Shown here: positions 35,146 to 44,826 of the stretch, piece by piece
Position numbering within the stretch: position 1 is the first letter of the stretch
How the letters are laid out: each line of letters starts with the position of its first letter
DNA from: G963422445 sp963422445
Lineage (GTDB): Bacteria; Pseudomonadota; Alphaproteobacteria; Thalassobaculales; Thalassobaculaceae
Assembly (NCBI GenBank): GCA_963422445.2
Contig: OY729512.2
Coordinates: forward strand, 6,324,001 to 6,388,000
Length of the DNA stretch: 64,000 nt
Reading direction: 5' to 3'
Notes under the pieces: generated by a model
Seen by the model: the letters and a program-made list of their open reading frames with translations, nothing else
Databases searched by the model: none
What the model was told of the DNA's origin: nothing
Position numbers and translations under genes: made by a program

Positions 35146-35985
35146 GGGCGTGTTAACACTATATAAATTTGAGCGCATCGACGATCAGGGCGAAGACGAT
35201 GAAGAATGTGAAGGCCACATCGAGCTTGTCAAAACGCGTGCAGACCCTCCTGACCCTCTTCAGTCGCCTGAACAGACGTTCGCCTTCATTGCGTCTCTTG
35301 TACAGCTCTCGGTCATAGTCCCAGGGAGACACCCGCTTCTGCTTCGGCGGGACAACCGGCTCAAGCCCGAGGTCAACGACGAGCTGACGGGTGTCATCGC
35401 CTTCATAGGCCTTATCCATGAGCAAGTAACGCGCCGTGGTCGGCAGCACGGTATGGGTCAGCACTTCGCGTCCTTGCGGCGCATCTCCTGCCTGGCCCGC
35501 AGACAGGGAGAACCCGGTCGCGCTCCGCGCATCTGCGGCAACCAGATGAAGCTTGGTGCTCCAGCCCCCGCGCGACGTCCCGATGGCTTGGGGACCGTTT
35601 TCTTGAGCGCACCCGTCCCATCCGGGTGCCCCGTCAGCACCGTGCTGTCGAGCGAGAGGACCTCTACCGTCACACGAAGGATCTCCTGGCGCTGCAACTC
35701 GGCGAACACCCGGTCTAGCACCCCGCTCTTCGCCCAACGGTTCGTCCGAGTGTAGATCGTGTGCCAATTGCCAAAATGCGCCGGCAACCCTTGCCACTTG
35801 CACCCATGTTCGGCCACGGACAGGATCGCATTGAGTACCGCGAGATGGCTGAGCGAGACATTGCCGCGTGGACGAGGAAACACGTGCGCGATTTAGTCGT
35901 ACTGTGGTTGTGTGAGCTCCATCCTCGGGACTCTCCTCCATCGACCGTGTTTCCAGAATCTATCACAAATAGTGTTAACACTCCC
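35146..35985 (-). mobile_element. IS5-family, IS427-type element copy 2 (840 bp)
   Basis: Inverted ends GGGCGTGTTAACACTA and, reversed, GGGAGTGTTAACACTA with TA duplication (35144-35145 and 35986-35987), again at CTAG. It is diverged from the copy at 26040-26878. It lies immediately upstream of the aldolase gene. Confidence 0.9.
35159..35922 (-). pseudogene. IS427-type transposase with early stop
   Basis: ATG 35922 gives MELTQPQYD and then TAA at codon 10 (35895-35893); orfA otherwise continues IAHVFPRPRGNVSLSHLAVL, HGCKWQGLPAHFGNWHTIYT and EVLSLDSTVLTGHPDGTGAL. The frame then switches at AAGAAAACGG to orfB: NGPQAIGTSRGGWSTKLHLV, LLMDKAYEGDDTRQL, RRNEGERLFRRLKRVRRVCT, FIVFALIVDALKFI. The second and third catalytic positions are present (NEGERLF holds the Glu). 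The stop makes it probably inactive. Confidence 0.83.
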
Positions 35986-36057
35986 TAGTGTGTAACCCCG
36001 TGGCGATCCGGCCGCCGGACCACCGCCTCGCATGGCTCCACAAGGCGGCCACACCGC

Positions 36058-36273
36058 TCAGGGACGAACGAAGCCCGGGGGCTCTACACTTGCAGAACTC
36101 TCGAAAACGCGGCCGGTTTCCGTCCAGATCACGTGGTTGGCATTAATGGCGTGGAACCGTCCTGGCTCCGCGCCGATCCGGTCTCGCGACGCAATCTCAA
36201 AATGCAGTCGCTGGCCGGCGATTTCAAGCTTGATGATGCCAACCGGGCTGGCGGTAGGAAAAACCGCAGTCAT
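36058..36273 (-). CDS. small hypothetical protein, possibly a gene fragment
   Basis: 71 codons from ATG 36273: MTAVFPTASPVGIIKLEIAG, QRLHFEIASRDRIGAEPGRF, HAINANHVIWTETGRVFESS, ASVEPPGFVRP. It reads as a beta-rich, soluble domain and looks more protein-like than the overlapping plus-strand frame. No family is recognised. It lies between an IS5 and the IS4 element and may be a remnant. Confidence 0.4.
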   Translation of the reverse strand: MTAVFPTASPVGIIKLEIAGQRLHFEIASRDRIGAEPGRFHAINANHVIWTETGRVFESSASVEPPGFVRP

Positions 36274-36416
36274 GGACCCACGGCAAATTCGTTCTGATTT
36301 TCGTCGCTGACTCGCGGCACGCAATCATGGTCGGCCCGCTTTCGTTGGGGTCGTTGCGTAGTCTGGGCAATGGATTTGGCCTCCATGGCGGCGCCGTATA
36401 GCGGTCCCCCCTGGCC

Positions 36417-38764
36417 TTTCAATAGGACACAGTTAACAAGGTAATGCCGGTTCTGCATGTTCTGGGCATGCAGATTGGGCTTCGGCATTTCAGCGCCGGT
36501 ACGATTGAGTGGCTGAAGGGGGCGTCCGGCGAGACGGGCCGGACGCGCCATTCGCTGGCGCGCGCGTTGTGCGAGCGCGAGAACTGGCGCAACCCTCGGG
36601 GCGTTCCGTGTCTTGCCCAAGCGAGCAAGGCTCTGTCGCGGCTGTCGGACAAGGTGGGCATTTGGTTGCCCGAGGCGCGGGCGATGCCGTGCCGGACGCC
36701 GGGAACGGTGGGCGGCGAGGTCGAGCGGGGCTATCCGGACCTGGAACTGAGGTGCGGGCTGTCGGAGCTTGGGGAGGTCACGCTGGTCCCGGTCGGCGAT
36801 GCGGCGGACAAGCGCTCGTGGCGGGAGATGATGGAGAGCCATCATCCGCAGGGGTGGTCGCGAAGGCCGGGTGCGGTGCTGAACTGGTGGATCGTTTCGT
36901 CGGTTCACGGCCGCCTTGGCGGCATCGGCTTCTGCGCCGCGAGCTGGCATCAGGCGGCCCGCGACGCCTTCATCGGCTGGTCGGCTGCGGCGCGGGTCGC
37001 CAACCTGACGCAGCTGGTCAACCAGCATCGCTTTCTCCTGCTGCCCGGCGTCCGGGTCGACAATCTGGCGTCGCATGTGCTGGCGCTGTCGACGGCGCGC
37101 CTGGCCGGCGACTGGCAGGCGGCGCATGGGGCCGTGCCGTTGGCCGCCTACACTTATGTGGGTCCCGAGCGGCGCGGCACCTGCTACCGCGCGGCGGGCT
37201 GGAAGTGTTGCGCCGAGCGGACCTCGGGGTCTCCGCCGGGGCGCCGCGCGGCGGCGCCGAAATCGGTGTGGATCAAGCCCTTGGCCGAGGGCTGGCGGGA
37301 CGCCTTGTGCCGGGAGCCGGCGCCCATCCTCGGCACGACGCCCGAGCCCTGCCGGGTCAAAGGCGCGGACTGGGCCGACTTCGAGTACGGCCGCAGCTCG
37401 CATCCCGACGGCCGCCTGCGCAAGCGGCTGTTGGCGATGGGCCGGGCATGGGAGAATGCCCCCGGTGCGTCCCTGCCCGTGATCTTCCCCGCAGAGGCGG
37501 AGCAGAAGGCCGCCTACCGGCTGCTGTCCAACGACAGGATCAAGATGGACGACATTCTTCAACCCCACCGCGAGGCGACGGTCGAGCGCTGCCGGCTGGA
37601 GCCGGTGGTCCTCGCCATCCAGGACACCACGACGCTGAACTACAACGGCCACCGCAAGACCACGGGCCTGGTGGACCTCGGCGGCGGCGGCTCGGGAACA
37701 AGGGGGATCCTCGCCCATGTCGGGCTTGCGATCAGCGAAACCCGGCGTCCGCTCGGGGTGTTCGAACTCAACGCCACCCAGCGCGACGGCGCGGACGCGG
37801 CCGGCGAGGCCGAGCCGGAGAGCGTGCGCTGGCTGCGCCGGCTCGAGAGCGCCGGGCAGCTCGCGATGGCCTGTCCCGACACCCGCGTGGTCACGGTCTG
37901 CGACCGTGAGGGCGACATATGGGAGATGTTCTGCAAGGCGCGCGAGAGCGGCGACGGGCTGTTGATCCGCTCCGACCGCGGCCGGCAGCGCCGGGCTGTC
38001 GTCGACGGCAAGACACCGGACTTGTGGGACGTCGTGGCGGCGCAGCCGGTGCTGGGGACGAAAACCATCGAACTCCTCCCCTGCGGCGGTCCCCGCAGAC
38101 GCCGCAGGCGCAAGGCCCGCCTCGACCTGCGCGCCGCCGGCGTCGAACTCGCGCCGCCGAGGAACAGGGCCAACCAGGCGCCGCTGCCCATGCTCGCCGT
38201 CTCGGTCCAGGAACCCGACCCGCCGAAGCGCTGCAAGCCGCTCCACTGGCTCTTGCTCACCAACGAGGGCGAGGCCGACATCGACAACGCCCGGCGCATC
38301 GTTGCCTGGTACGAGGCGCGCTGGACCGTCGAGGAATACTTCAGGATCCTCAAGGTCGGCACCCGCGTCGAGGATCGCAGGCTCGACGACGCCGACGACC
38401 TGCGAAAGTGTCTCGCCTTCGACGGCGTCACCGCATGGCGCGTCATGGACCTCGAACGCCTCGCCCGCGACAAGCCTCACATGCCCGCGCGCGAGCGCTT
38501 CACCGAGCACGAAATCAACGTCCTCTAAGTCTGGCTCAGATACCATCGCATCATCCGCGCCCCGCCCGGCAAGCCTCCCGACATCCGCACCGTCGTGGTC
38601 GACCTCGCACGCGTCGCAGGCTTCCATACCAGCAAGCAACAGCCCCTCCCCGGAACCGAGAAAATCTGGCAGGCATGGCAGCAATACAAAGCCGGAATCG
38701 ACTTCATCAACGCATGGGACAACATCCAATGAACGGAACCTTCTCAGCAGTGGGAGATTGATAG
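36417..38764 (+). mobile_element. IS4-family (IS50-like) element with DruA-fused transposase
   Basis: Boundaries are proposed from a 10-bp direct repeat CCCCCTGGCC at 36407-36416 and 38765-38774, matching the 9-12 bp duplications of IS4-family elements. The bases just inside form an imperfect inverted repeat (about 16 of 25 matching; left TTTCAATAGGACACAG, right reversed TATCAATCTCCCACTG). The element is 2348 bp and carries one long transposase frame. Confidence 0.65.
36444..38732 (+). pseudogene. IS4-family transposase with N-terminal DruA (DUF4338) domain, stop at codon 695
   Basis: The 5' two-fifths is a DUF4338/DruA-like domain: RTRHSLARALCERENWRNPR, AWREMMESHHPQG-like residues, LNWWIVSSVHGRLGGIGFCA, ARDAFIGWSAAARVANLTQL, VNQHRFLLLPGVRVDNLASH and GTCYRAAGWKC. 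From about residue 315 comes a Tn5-type DNA-binding domain (YGRSSHPDGRLRKRLLAMGR, EAEQKAAYRLLSN). The DDE domain has Asp394 (LAIQDTTTLNY), Asp487 (VCDREGDIWEMF) and Glu630 in YEARWTVEEYFRILK, with the YREK residues Y623, R626, E630, K637 conserved. A TAA at 38526-38528 interrupts before VWLRYHRIIRAPPGKPPDIR; the frame then runs to TGA 38732. The truncated product still holds every catalytic residue, so it may keep some activity. Confidence 0.85.
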
Positions 38765-38866
38765 CCCCCTGGCCGCGAGGGTCGGGCACGGCTTCATCTG
38801 TGCATGACCGCTCGCCCCGGCGTGCCGAGGGTTGGCGAGTCGATGGAGGCGGACCGGAGAGGGTGG

Positions 38867-40438
38867 TCAGCCGGGTGCTGGTCGCGGGGCGATGTTGTCG
38901 GTCATTTTCAGGAAGTCGAGGACGCGGCGCGGGTTCCTGGCCAGATTGCGCATGGTCTGGGCGACGGCGCGCCTGCGCCCCTTGATGAGACCGATAGCGA
39001 CGCGCCGCAGCCGGGTCATGGTCTCTGGACCGTGCCCGGTGCGGCTGCGGTCCTCGTCGACGCTCCAGTCGAGGCTGTAGTGGGTTGCCTCGATCGTCCA
39101 GTGCCCGCGATTGAGGGTGAGCAGCCGTTGCGGGGTTGCGGCCTCCATGGTCAGGCTGGTGACCCCGTAGGCGGTCTCGCAGCGGCGCTTGCCGGACTTG
39201 ACCTCGACGGTGTCGCGGCGCACGGCGAAGACCTGTCCGACGCCGGGGAAGTTGAGGTCGTCGTTGCGCTCACTGGAGACCCGGATGGAGCGCCGCTCGC
39301 GTCGGCCGTGCTCGGGCTCTCGTCCGTGAAGTCCGGTGCGCGCCCGGCGATGGCCTCGTTGAGAGTGAGCCGGATATCGCTCGGCAGGGTCGGCTGGTTG
39401 CCCTTGACGGTGAACAGGTAGGCCGCGCCGCGATCGAGCAGATAGGAGGCCAGCGCCCGCTGGGTGAGCAGGGCGTCGGCGGTGACAGTGCGGCCCGCGA
39501 TGTCGGGCGCCGTATCGAGCAGGGGGATGACGGCGCCGATCTCGTTGGTGCGCTTCTCCCCTTCGTCGGCGTCGGGCCTCATGCCGACTTTTTTTGACCC
39601 CAGGGCGCCTTGGTGTCGTGGCCTATGATGCCGAGCACATGAGCCTGTTTGCCATCGTCATCGATGGCGCCGGTCTTGCCGTCAATAGCCAGGGCGCTGT
39701 CTGCCGAGCCGTGGGCAGGGCATGGCGCCGACCCTGGCGGCGGCGGGGATCGTCGATGTGCTGGAAGAACTCGGGCAGGGATCGCATCTGTGCGGCGCTG
39801 AGCGTCATCTTCGGCACTCCATGTCGCAGGCGGGGGTCGAGATCGGCGGCCCCAAGCCGGGCCCGCGCGCCCCGGCACAGGGGATGAAGGAACACGAGTT
39901 TGGGCCGCGCGTGCGCGCTGTCGCCGTGCCTGTCGCGGGCGAAGCCGCGGGTGCGCCCGATCTCGATCCAGTTGGCGGCGCGCTAGACGGTGCCCCGGAA
40001 GAGCTCGGGGTCGACGAAGGTCTCCGCCAGGAGCACGTCGTGACCGAAGCGGGCCGGCCAGTCCCTCACCAGACGGCGCGTGCACAGCGAGAGCACGCGC
40101 GAGCCGAGGTTGCGCTCACCGCCGGGGAGAATCAGAAAACGCGAGTTGGTGGTGACCAGGTGAAGACGGCCGAACTGGACGCCGCGGTCCCAGCCGATCC
40201 AGTGATCACGCGCCCCACACTTCAGCGCCGGCGCCGAGAACACCGCCAGCGCCAGCCAGCGCCCTCGATGGTGCGCAACATAGCGCACGGTCTCGCCCAT
40301 CCCCGGCACCGCGCCGAGGTCGTGGTGTGTCTGCATCAAGTCGCGGAAGCGGGCCTCGTCCGCCGCCGCCACGATGTCGACGGCCACCTCCGAAAGAACC
40401 GCCACGGCTCCCCCGCCCCCACGATTGCCTCGCGGCAC
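38867..40438 (-). pseudogene. ISAs1-family transposase with N-terminal DruA (DUF4338) domain, degenerate
   Basis: The minus strand from 40438 shows DruA-like VRYVAHHRGRWLALAVFSAP, ARDHWIGWDRGVQFGRLHLV, SRFLILPGGERNLGSRVLSL and FRGTV, then TAG, then RAANWIEIGRTRGFA. Next come the ISAs1 N-terminal segment MRSLPEFFQHIDDPRRRQGR and, after a deletion and frame change, ADSALAIDGKTGAIDDDGKQ, GEKRTNEIGAVIPLLDTAPD, VTADALLTQRALASYLLDRG, AAYLFTVKGNQPTL, GKRRCETAYGVTSLTMEAAT, LLTLNRGHWTIEATHYSLDW and GLIKGRRRAVAQTMRNLARN. At least four frame changes, one nonsense codon and an internal deletion make it inactive. Ends could not be defined. Confidence 0.8.
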
Positions 40439-40442
40439 TCAT

Positions 40443-40806
40443 ATCAGAACACGGGGAAGAGGGCCACTATCTCAGGCAACTCCCTGGCAGGGCTGGCGAA
40501 AGGTCGAAGTATAAATCCGCCCTGCTCATGGACCCTGATGGCATTGACATATTTGCGCCATGGCTCTGTCGTTGAAGATTCAGGACACGCGTTGCAGTCG
40601 ATTACCAAATCCGGCATTCACAAACGCGACCGGAGAAGTGGAACCCTTCTCGCCGAATCATTACCGCACAACCACATTGGTGGACCATGTCAGGTCACGC
40701 AGAACGGTCAACCGGGACAGTCCTATCTGGTCACGCGCTCGGGTGCCGACCAAGAAGGAAAACCGGGCCGCGATCAAGTCTGGAACAGGGCTTGTTGACC
40801 CTGCTA
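40443..40806. other. no gene recognised between ISAs1 remnant and IS630 copy 3
   Basis: Short frames in two phases run across 40560-40800 (for example FSPNHYRTTTLVDHVRSRRT) without a recognisable family or start; probably decayed coding sequence. Confidence 0.35.
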
Positions 40807-41955
40807 GTGGATAGATCGTTACAAGTATATCCGTTATTATGTTCTTCTGATTTGTCGATCACGGGGGTCTGCAAGATGCGCCTTGGTGTTTCATTCACGC
40901 TCACTTCGGGCGACCGGCGTCGCCTTGAAACGGTTGTCTCGGACCCGAAGAGCCCGCAGAAGCACGTCTGGCGGGCGCGCATCGTTCTTCTGAGCGACGA
41001 TGGGCTCGGCAGGATGGCCATCATGAGAGAGACCGGCCAGGCGAAGAACAGTGTCTGGCGCTGGCAGGACCGCTTTTATGGAAGAAGGTGTGGACGGACT
41101 TCTGCGGGACAAGACGCGCCCGCCAGGCAAGACGCCTCCGGCTCCTGAGCAGGTGGCGAAGATCGTCGGGTTGACCCACACCCCGCCGCCTCACGCGGCG
41201 ACCCACTGGACGCTGCGGGCGATGGCGAAGGCTGTGGGGATGCCGCTTCGAGGGTCTGGGCGGTCTGGCAGGCGCATGGCCTGATGCCGCACCGCTGGCG
41301 GCCGTTCACGCTTTCGAACGATCCCGCCTGACTCGAGACGCTGACCGACATCGTCGGCCTCTCCGTTGCGCCGCCGGCTCACGCGGTCGTGCTGTCGATC
41401 GATGACACGTCGCACAGTCAGGCACTTAACCGCACACAGCCCGGCCTGCCGCTGAAGAAAGGCCGCGGCGCCACCATGACACATGATTGCAAGCGCAACG
41501 GCACGACGACGCTGTTCGCCGCCCTGACCGTGCTCGACGGCACGGTCATCGGCCAGCACGCCAGTCGGCATCGCCACCAGGAGTTCCTAAGATTCTTCAA
41601 CCGCATCGAGCGCACGATACCCGCCAGCGTCCCGGTCCATGCCATCCTCGACACCGACGCCACTCACAAGCACAAGGACGTCCAGGTCTGGCTCGCACGC
41701 CATCCGCGCTGGACCTTCCACGTCACCCCCACCTTCGAGCGCGTGGCTGAACGCGCTCGAAGGCGTCTTCGCCAGCGGACACGACGCCGTCTCAAAGACG
41801 GCGTCTGCCGCTCCGGACGCGACCTCCAGGACGCCATCCGCCGCGTCATCGACGAACACGACACCACCGAAGCCAGGCCCTTCGTCTGGACCGCCGATCC
41901 CGATACCATCATCGCCGCAAGAAAAAGAGGGTTTCAAACGTTGGAATCAATCCAC
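40807..41955 (+). mobile_element. IS630-family element copy 3 (1149 bp)
   Basis: Ends GTGGATAGATCG and CAATCCAC with TA on each side (40805-40806, 41956-41957); both flanks read CTAG. It is the longest uninterrupted copy and serves as reference for the deletions in copies 1 and 4. A MITE follows 15 bases after its right end. Confidence 0.9.
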
Positions 41956-41958
41956 TAG
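40876..41958 (+). pseudogene. IS630-family transposase, frameshifted with a stop
   Basis: orfA from ATG 40876 (MRLGVSFTLTSGDRRRLETV ... GQAKNSVWRWQDRF). orfB follows from the slip region at TTTTATGG (FMEEGVDGLLRDKTRPPGKT). One base is lost near 41240 (KAVG/MPLRGSGRS), a TGA replaces the Cys codon after NDPA (41328-41330), and a frame change at 41735 breaks SSAWLNALEGVF. The remaining segments FAALTVLDGTVIGQHASRHR and DTDATHKHKDV are visible. Ends QTLESIH with a TAG that includes the duplicated TA. Confidence 0.85.
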
Positions 41959-41970
41959 GAATTTACATGA

Positions 41971-42090
41971 ACCGCTTATGCACGTAGCTCCGGTTGCGAG
42001 AGTTTGCCGCGAAAAGTTGACTCCTACCGGTCCATTTGGACGGTTTTCGATCAACATGTTGATCAAGCCGGAGCCAAGTGCATAAGCGGT
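41971..42090. repeat. MITE type B copy 3 (120 bp) upstream of the cytochrome c gene
   Basis: Perfect 8-bp duplication TTACATGA (41963-41970 and 42091-42098) and ACCGCTTATGCAC ends. Orientation is opposite to copies 2 and 4. It ends 121 bases before the cytochrome c start and so lies in or next to that promoter. Confidence 0.93.
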
Positions 42091-42210
42091 TTACATGATT
42101 GTCTCGACGGCATCGTTACATGGCATAATGTCTTGTGCTACGTGTTCGTTCCAACCGCAGGCGTCGGCATGTCCGGCAAGACGGATTGCCGCGAATAAGG
42201 AACTTGGGAA

Positions 42211-42663
42211 ATGATGTCTTACAGAACTGTCGCCTTCGCTATTCTGGCTGTTGCCACCTTGTCGCTGGGCGGCATGACACCGGCACAGGCCGGGGACGTC
42301 GCCAAGGGCGAAAAGGTATTCAAGAAATGCAGGGCCTGCCATTCCCTGCGGGCTGGCAAGAAAAAGGTTGGGCCGTCATTGCACGGGGTGTTTGGCCGGA
42401 GGGCCGGCAGATTTGTCGACGCTAGAGGGCGGGCATTCAAGCATTCGAAAGACATGAAAGCGGCCGGTGCAGCGGGTCTGGTCTGGTCTGAAGACACATT
42501 CAAGCGGTACATCGCGAAACCCAAACCCTATATCGGCACGATCATCGGCAAGAAGAAGGCAAAAACGAAAATGGCCTTCAACGGCCTGAAAAAACCTGTC
42601 GATGTCGACAATCTCTTCGCCTATCTCGAACCTTTCCTGATGGGCCAACAGGAAGGGAAATAG
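42211..42663 (+). CDS. class I cytochrome c (c2/c550-like), exported
   Basis: 150 residues. Signal peptide MMSYRTVAFAILAVATLSLG with cleavage near AQA-GD (residue 27-28). The heme-binding CxxCH is KKCRACHSLRAG, and the distal Met ligand is in KAKTKMAFNGLKK. The basic face (KKK clusters) is typical of periplasmic electron carriers feeding a terminal oxidase. Start ATG 42211 follows AAGGA by about 10 bases; the second ATG is the alternative. It is transcribed away from a type B MITE and convergent with the CoA-transferase B gene 20 bases downstream. Confidence 0.93.
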   Translation: MMSYRTVAFAILAVATLSLGGMTPAQAGDVAKGEKVFKKCRACHSLRAGKKKVGPSLHGVFGRRAGRFVDARGRAFKHSKDMKAAGAAGLVWSEDTFKRYIAKPKPYIGTIIGKKKAKTKMAFNGLKKPVDVDNLFAYLEPFLMGQQEGK

Positions 42664-42682
42664 TCGGTCGGCGTCGGCCGCG

Positions 42683-43393
42683 CTACAGATCCGGCGCCGT
42701 CAATACGCGGCAATTTTCGGCCAGGGTCAAGGCCGGCTCGGTTTTGTCCTGCAGCGCCTGCAAGGTCAGGCCGGACACCATTTCCCGGACCACAAGCCCG
42801 TCCGGCATGACGTCGATGATCGCCAGATCCGTGAAGATGCGCTTGACGCAACCAGCCGCAGTCAGCGGATAGGAACAGGTATTGACGATCTTCGGCTCCC
42901 CCTTGCGGGTTACATGGTCGGTCATCACCCAGACCTGTCTGGCGCCCGCCGCGAGATCCATGGCGCCGCCAACCCCTGGCGGAAATGTCGGATTATCGGT
43001 CGTCCAGTTCGCAAGATCGCCACCGCCCGAGACCTGAAAGGCCCCGAGTATCGCGATATCGAGATGACCGCCTCGGATCATCGCGAACGCATCAGAATGC
43101 ACGAAATACGCGCCACCAGGCAGCATCGTGATCGGCTGCTTGCCTGCATTGACCAGATCCGGATCCTCTCCCCCGGCGGGCGGGCGTGGACCAAAACCGA
43201 GAATTCCGTTTTCGCTGTGCAGCACGATTTCCCGGTCTTTCGGCAGATGGTCGGCGCACTGGGTCGGAATCCCGATTCCCAGATTGACATAACTCCCGTC
43301 CGGGATGTCATGCGCCGCCCGCCATGCGAGCTGGGCGCGCGTCAACCCGGTCGGACCGGCAACCGCCAGATCCGTTGCCATCTCCACTGCCAT
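42683..43393 (-). CDS. 3-oxoacid/3-oxoadipate CoA-transferase subunit B
   Basis: 236 residues. LGIGIPTQCADHLPKDREIV and LHSENGILGFGPRPPAGGED contain the SENG motif whose Glu carries CoA as a thioester in this family. It continues LPGGAYFVHSDAFAMIRGGH, VSGGGDLANWTTDNPTFPPG, GGAMDLAAGARQVWVMTDHV, GEPKIVNTCSYPLTAAGCVK and VMPDGLVVREMVSGLTLQAL. The matching A subunit gene lies at 47636-48325, about 4.2 kb away; normally A and B are adjacent and overlap. The substrate (3-oxoadipate or acetoacetate) cannot be decided. ATG 43393; an internal ATG at 43381 is also possible. Confidence 0.93.
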   Translation of the reverse strand: MAVEMATDLAVAGPTGLTRAQLAWRAAHDIPDGSYVNLGIGIPTQCADHLPKDREIVLHSENGILGFGPRPPAGGEDPDLVNAGKQPITMLPGGAYFVHSDAFAMIRGGHLDIAILGAFQVSGGGDLANWTTDNPTFPPGVGGAMDLAAGARQVWVMTDHVTRKGEPKIVNTCSYPLTAAGCVKRIFTDLAIIDVMPDGLVVREMVSGLTLQALQDKTEPALTLAENCRVLTAPDL

Positions 43394-43495
43394 AGCCTGT
43401 CATCCCGGTCTGATTTCCAGCTTCTCTATCTATATACGCCGCGACCGCGCCGGGAAAGGTCGGTATGACGGTTGCAAGGCTTGGTGTCCGAAGCG

Positions 43496-43931
43496 TCAAT
43501 CCGGACTGTCAGCCTCCGCGACGCTTCCGGCTTCTTCGCCGGTCATCAACGAGAACCCCTCATCGATCCACCCTGTCACGCCGCCGATCATCTCTTTCAC
43601 GGGCCGCTCGAGCCGCGACAGGCGGACCGCAGCCTTGTTGGCGCCATTGCAATGCGGACCGACGCAATACACCACGTAAGGTAACATCCGCCGGCCATTC
43701 GTTCATGCGCTCGGCTGTGATGTCACCATGCGGAAGCGAAACCGCCCCAGGGACATGACCAGCCTTGTAGGCATTCGCACCCCGTACATCGAGCACCACG
43801 AAATCCGCTGCGCCGCCGCGCGACAACGCGTCATGAACGTCCCAGCAATCCGTCTCGAAACCCAGACGGCTCGAAAAATGCGCCTCCGCTTCGCTCGAAG
43901 GGGCAGCCGCAGCTGCGGTCACCTGGTTCAT
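43496..43931 (-). pseudogene. rhodanese-domain sulfurtransferase, frameshifted
   Basis: ATG 43931: MNQVTAAAAAPSSEAEAHFS, WDVHDALSRGGAADFVVLDV, RGANAYKAGHVPGAVSLPHG, DITAERMNEWPADVTL. One indel near 43683 moves the frame, after which YVVYCVGPHCNGANKAAVRL (active-site Cys loop), ERPVKEMIGGVTGWIDEGFS and a tail ending ADSPD follow to the stop at 43496. All rhodanese landmarks are present, so only this single indel appears to separate it from a working gene; a sequencing error would be an alternative explanation. Confidence 0.82.
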
Positions 43932-43976
43932 GATGCAATTCTCCTCTCAGTCCGCAATTTACAACGCCTGTGCGAG

Positions 43977-44812
43977 CTAGATAGTGTCGTCCGAAATACC
44001 GGCCCAGAGCGCCAGACACCGAATCTGCACCGCGGCGAGGAACGATGCGGCATTCATGGCGTATCGTGTGGCAATCCCACGCCAACGCTTGAGCCACAGA
44101 AACGCGTTCTCCACCAAATGCCGGTGCCGGTAGAGATGGACATCATACGCTCTGGGGTGCTTGCGGTTGCGCTTCGGCGGAACCACTGGAATAACTTCAT
44201 GCTCCTCACAATAAGACAGGATGGCATTCGTGTCATAGGCCTTGTCCGCCAACAAGGACTCGGCATCTATCCCTTCAATCAGCTCGACCGCTTGACTGCA
44301 ATCTGCTGCCGTCCCCTCGGTCACCAACACCCGCACCGGCATCCCATGCGCGTCCACAGCCAGGTGCAGCGTCGTGTTCAGCCCCCTTTTGTGCGACCCA
44401 TCGCCTGATTGCCGCCGATCGCACCGCTCGCATGGGGATGGACCTTGAGATGACTGGCGTCAATCATCAGCCACTCATCGTCCGGCTCATCCACCAGAGG
44501 CTCCAGCAACGCCCCCCAGAGCCCCTTGTCCCGCCAGCGACAGAACCGACGATGGGTATTTTTCCAGTCTCCATAGTCCGGCGGCACATCACGCCAGGGA
44601 GCGCCGGTACGCAGAATCCAGAAGATCGCATTAATGAACCGTCGATTATCCTGCGCCACCCCACCCCAACGTCCCGCTCGACCAGGCAGATGAGGCTCCA
44701 ACAACAGCCAGACCCTGTCCGAAATGTCGTGACGCCGATGAGCCAATCCCATGAGTCGCCTCCAAGAACCATCGAGTGAATTCGACAGATAGGACAGATG
44801 AACATCACTCAT
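43977..44812 (-). CDS. IS5-type b transposase (orfA/orfB by slippage)
   Basis: orfA from ATG 44812: MSDVHLSYLSNSLDGSWRRL, LLEPHLPGRAGRWGGVAQDN, WILRTGAPWRDVPPDYGDWK, LMIDASHLKVHPHASGAIGG (first Asp), ending RTKGG at a stop. A slip at AAAAGGGGG near 44390 leads into orfB: LNTTLHLAVDAHGMPVRVLV, LLADKAYDTNAILSYCEEHE (second Asp), HLVENAFLWLKRWRGIATRY (Glu), WAGISDDTI. The orfB TAG stop uses the duplicated TA and the flanking G. Both frames are open, so this copy could be functional. Confidence 0.87.
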
Positions 44813-44824
44813 GACGACACTATC
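43980..44824 (-). mobile_element. IS5-family element (type b) copy 2 (845 bp)
   Basis: Inverted ends GATAGTGTCGTCC and GACGACACTATC, TA duplication (43978-43979 and 44825-44826), CTAG context. Uninterrupted, and the empty-site reference for IS-A copy 2. Its right end abuts the truncated IS-A copy 3. It begins 49 bases upstream of the rhodanese start. Confidence 0.93.
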
Positions 44825-44826
44825 TA

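Noticed and set aside
36270..38789. An 839-codon minus-strand frame
   Set aside because: Antisense to the IS4-DruA transposase, whose plus-strand frame carries all catalytic motifs; a high-GC codon-bias artefact.
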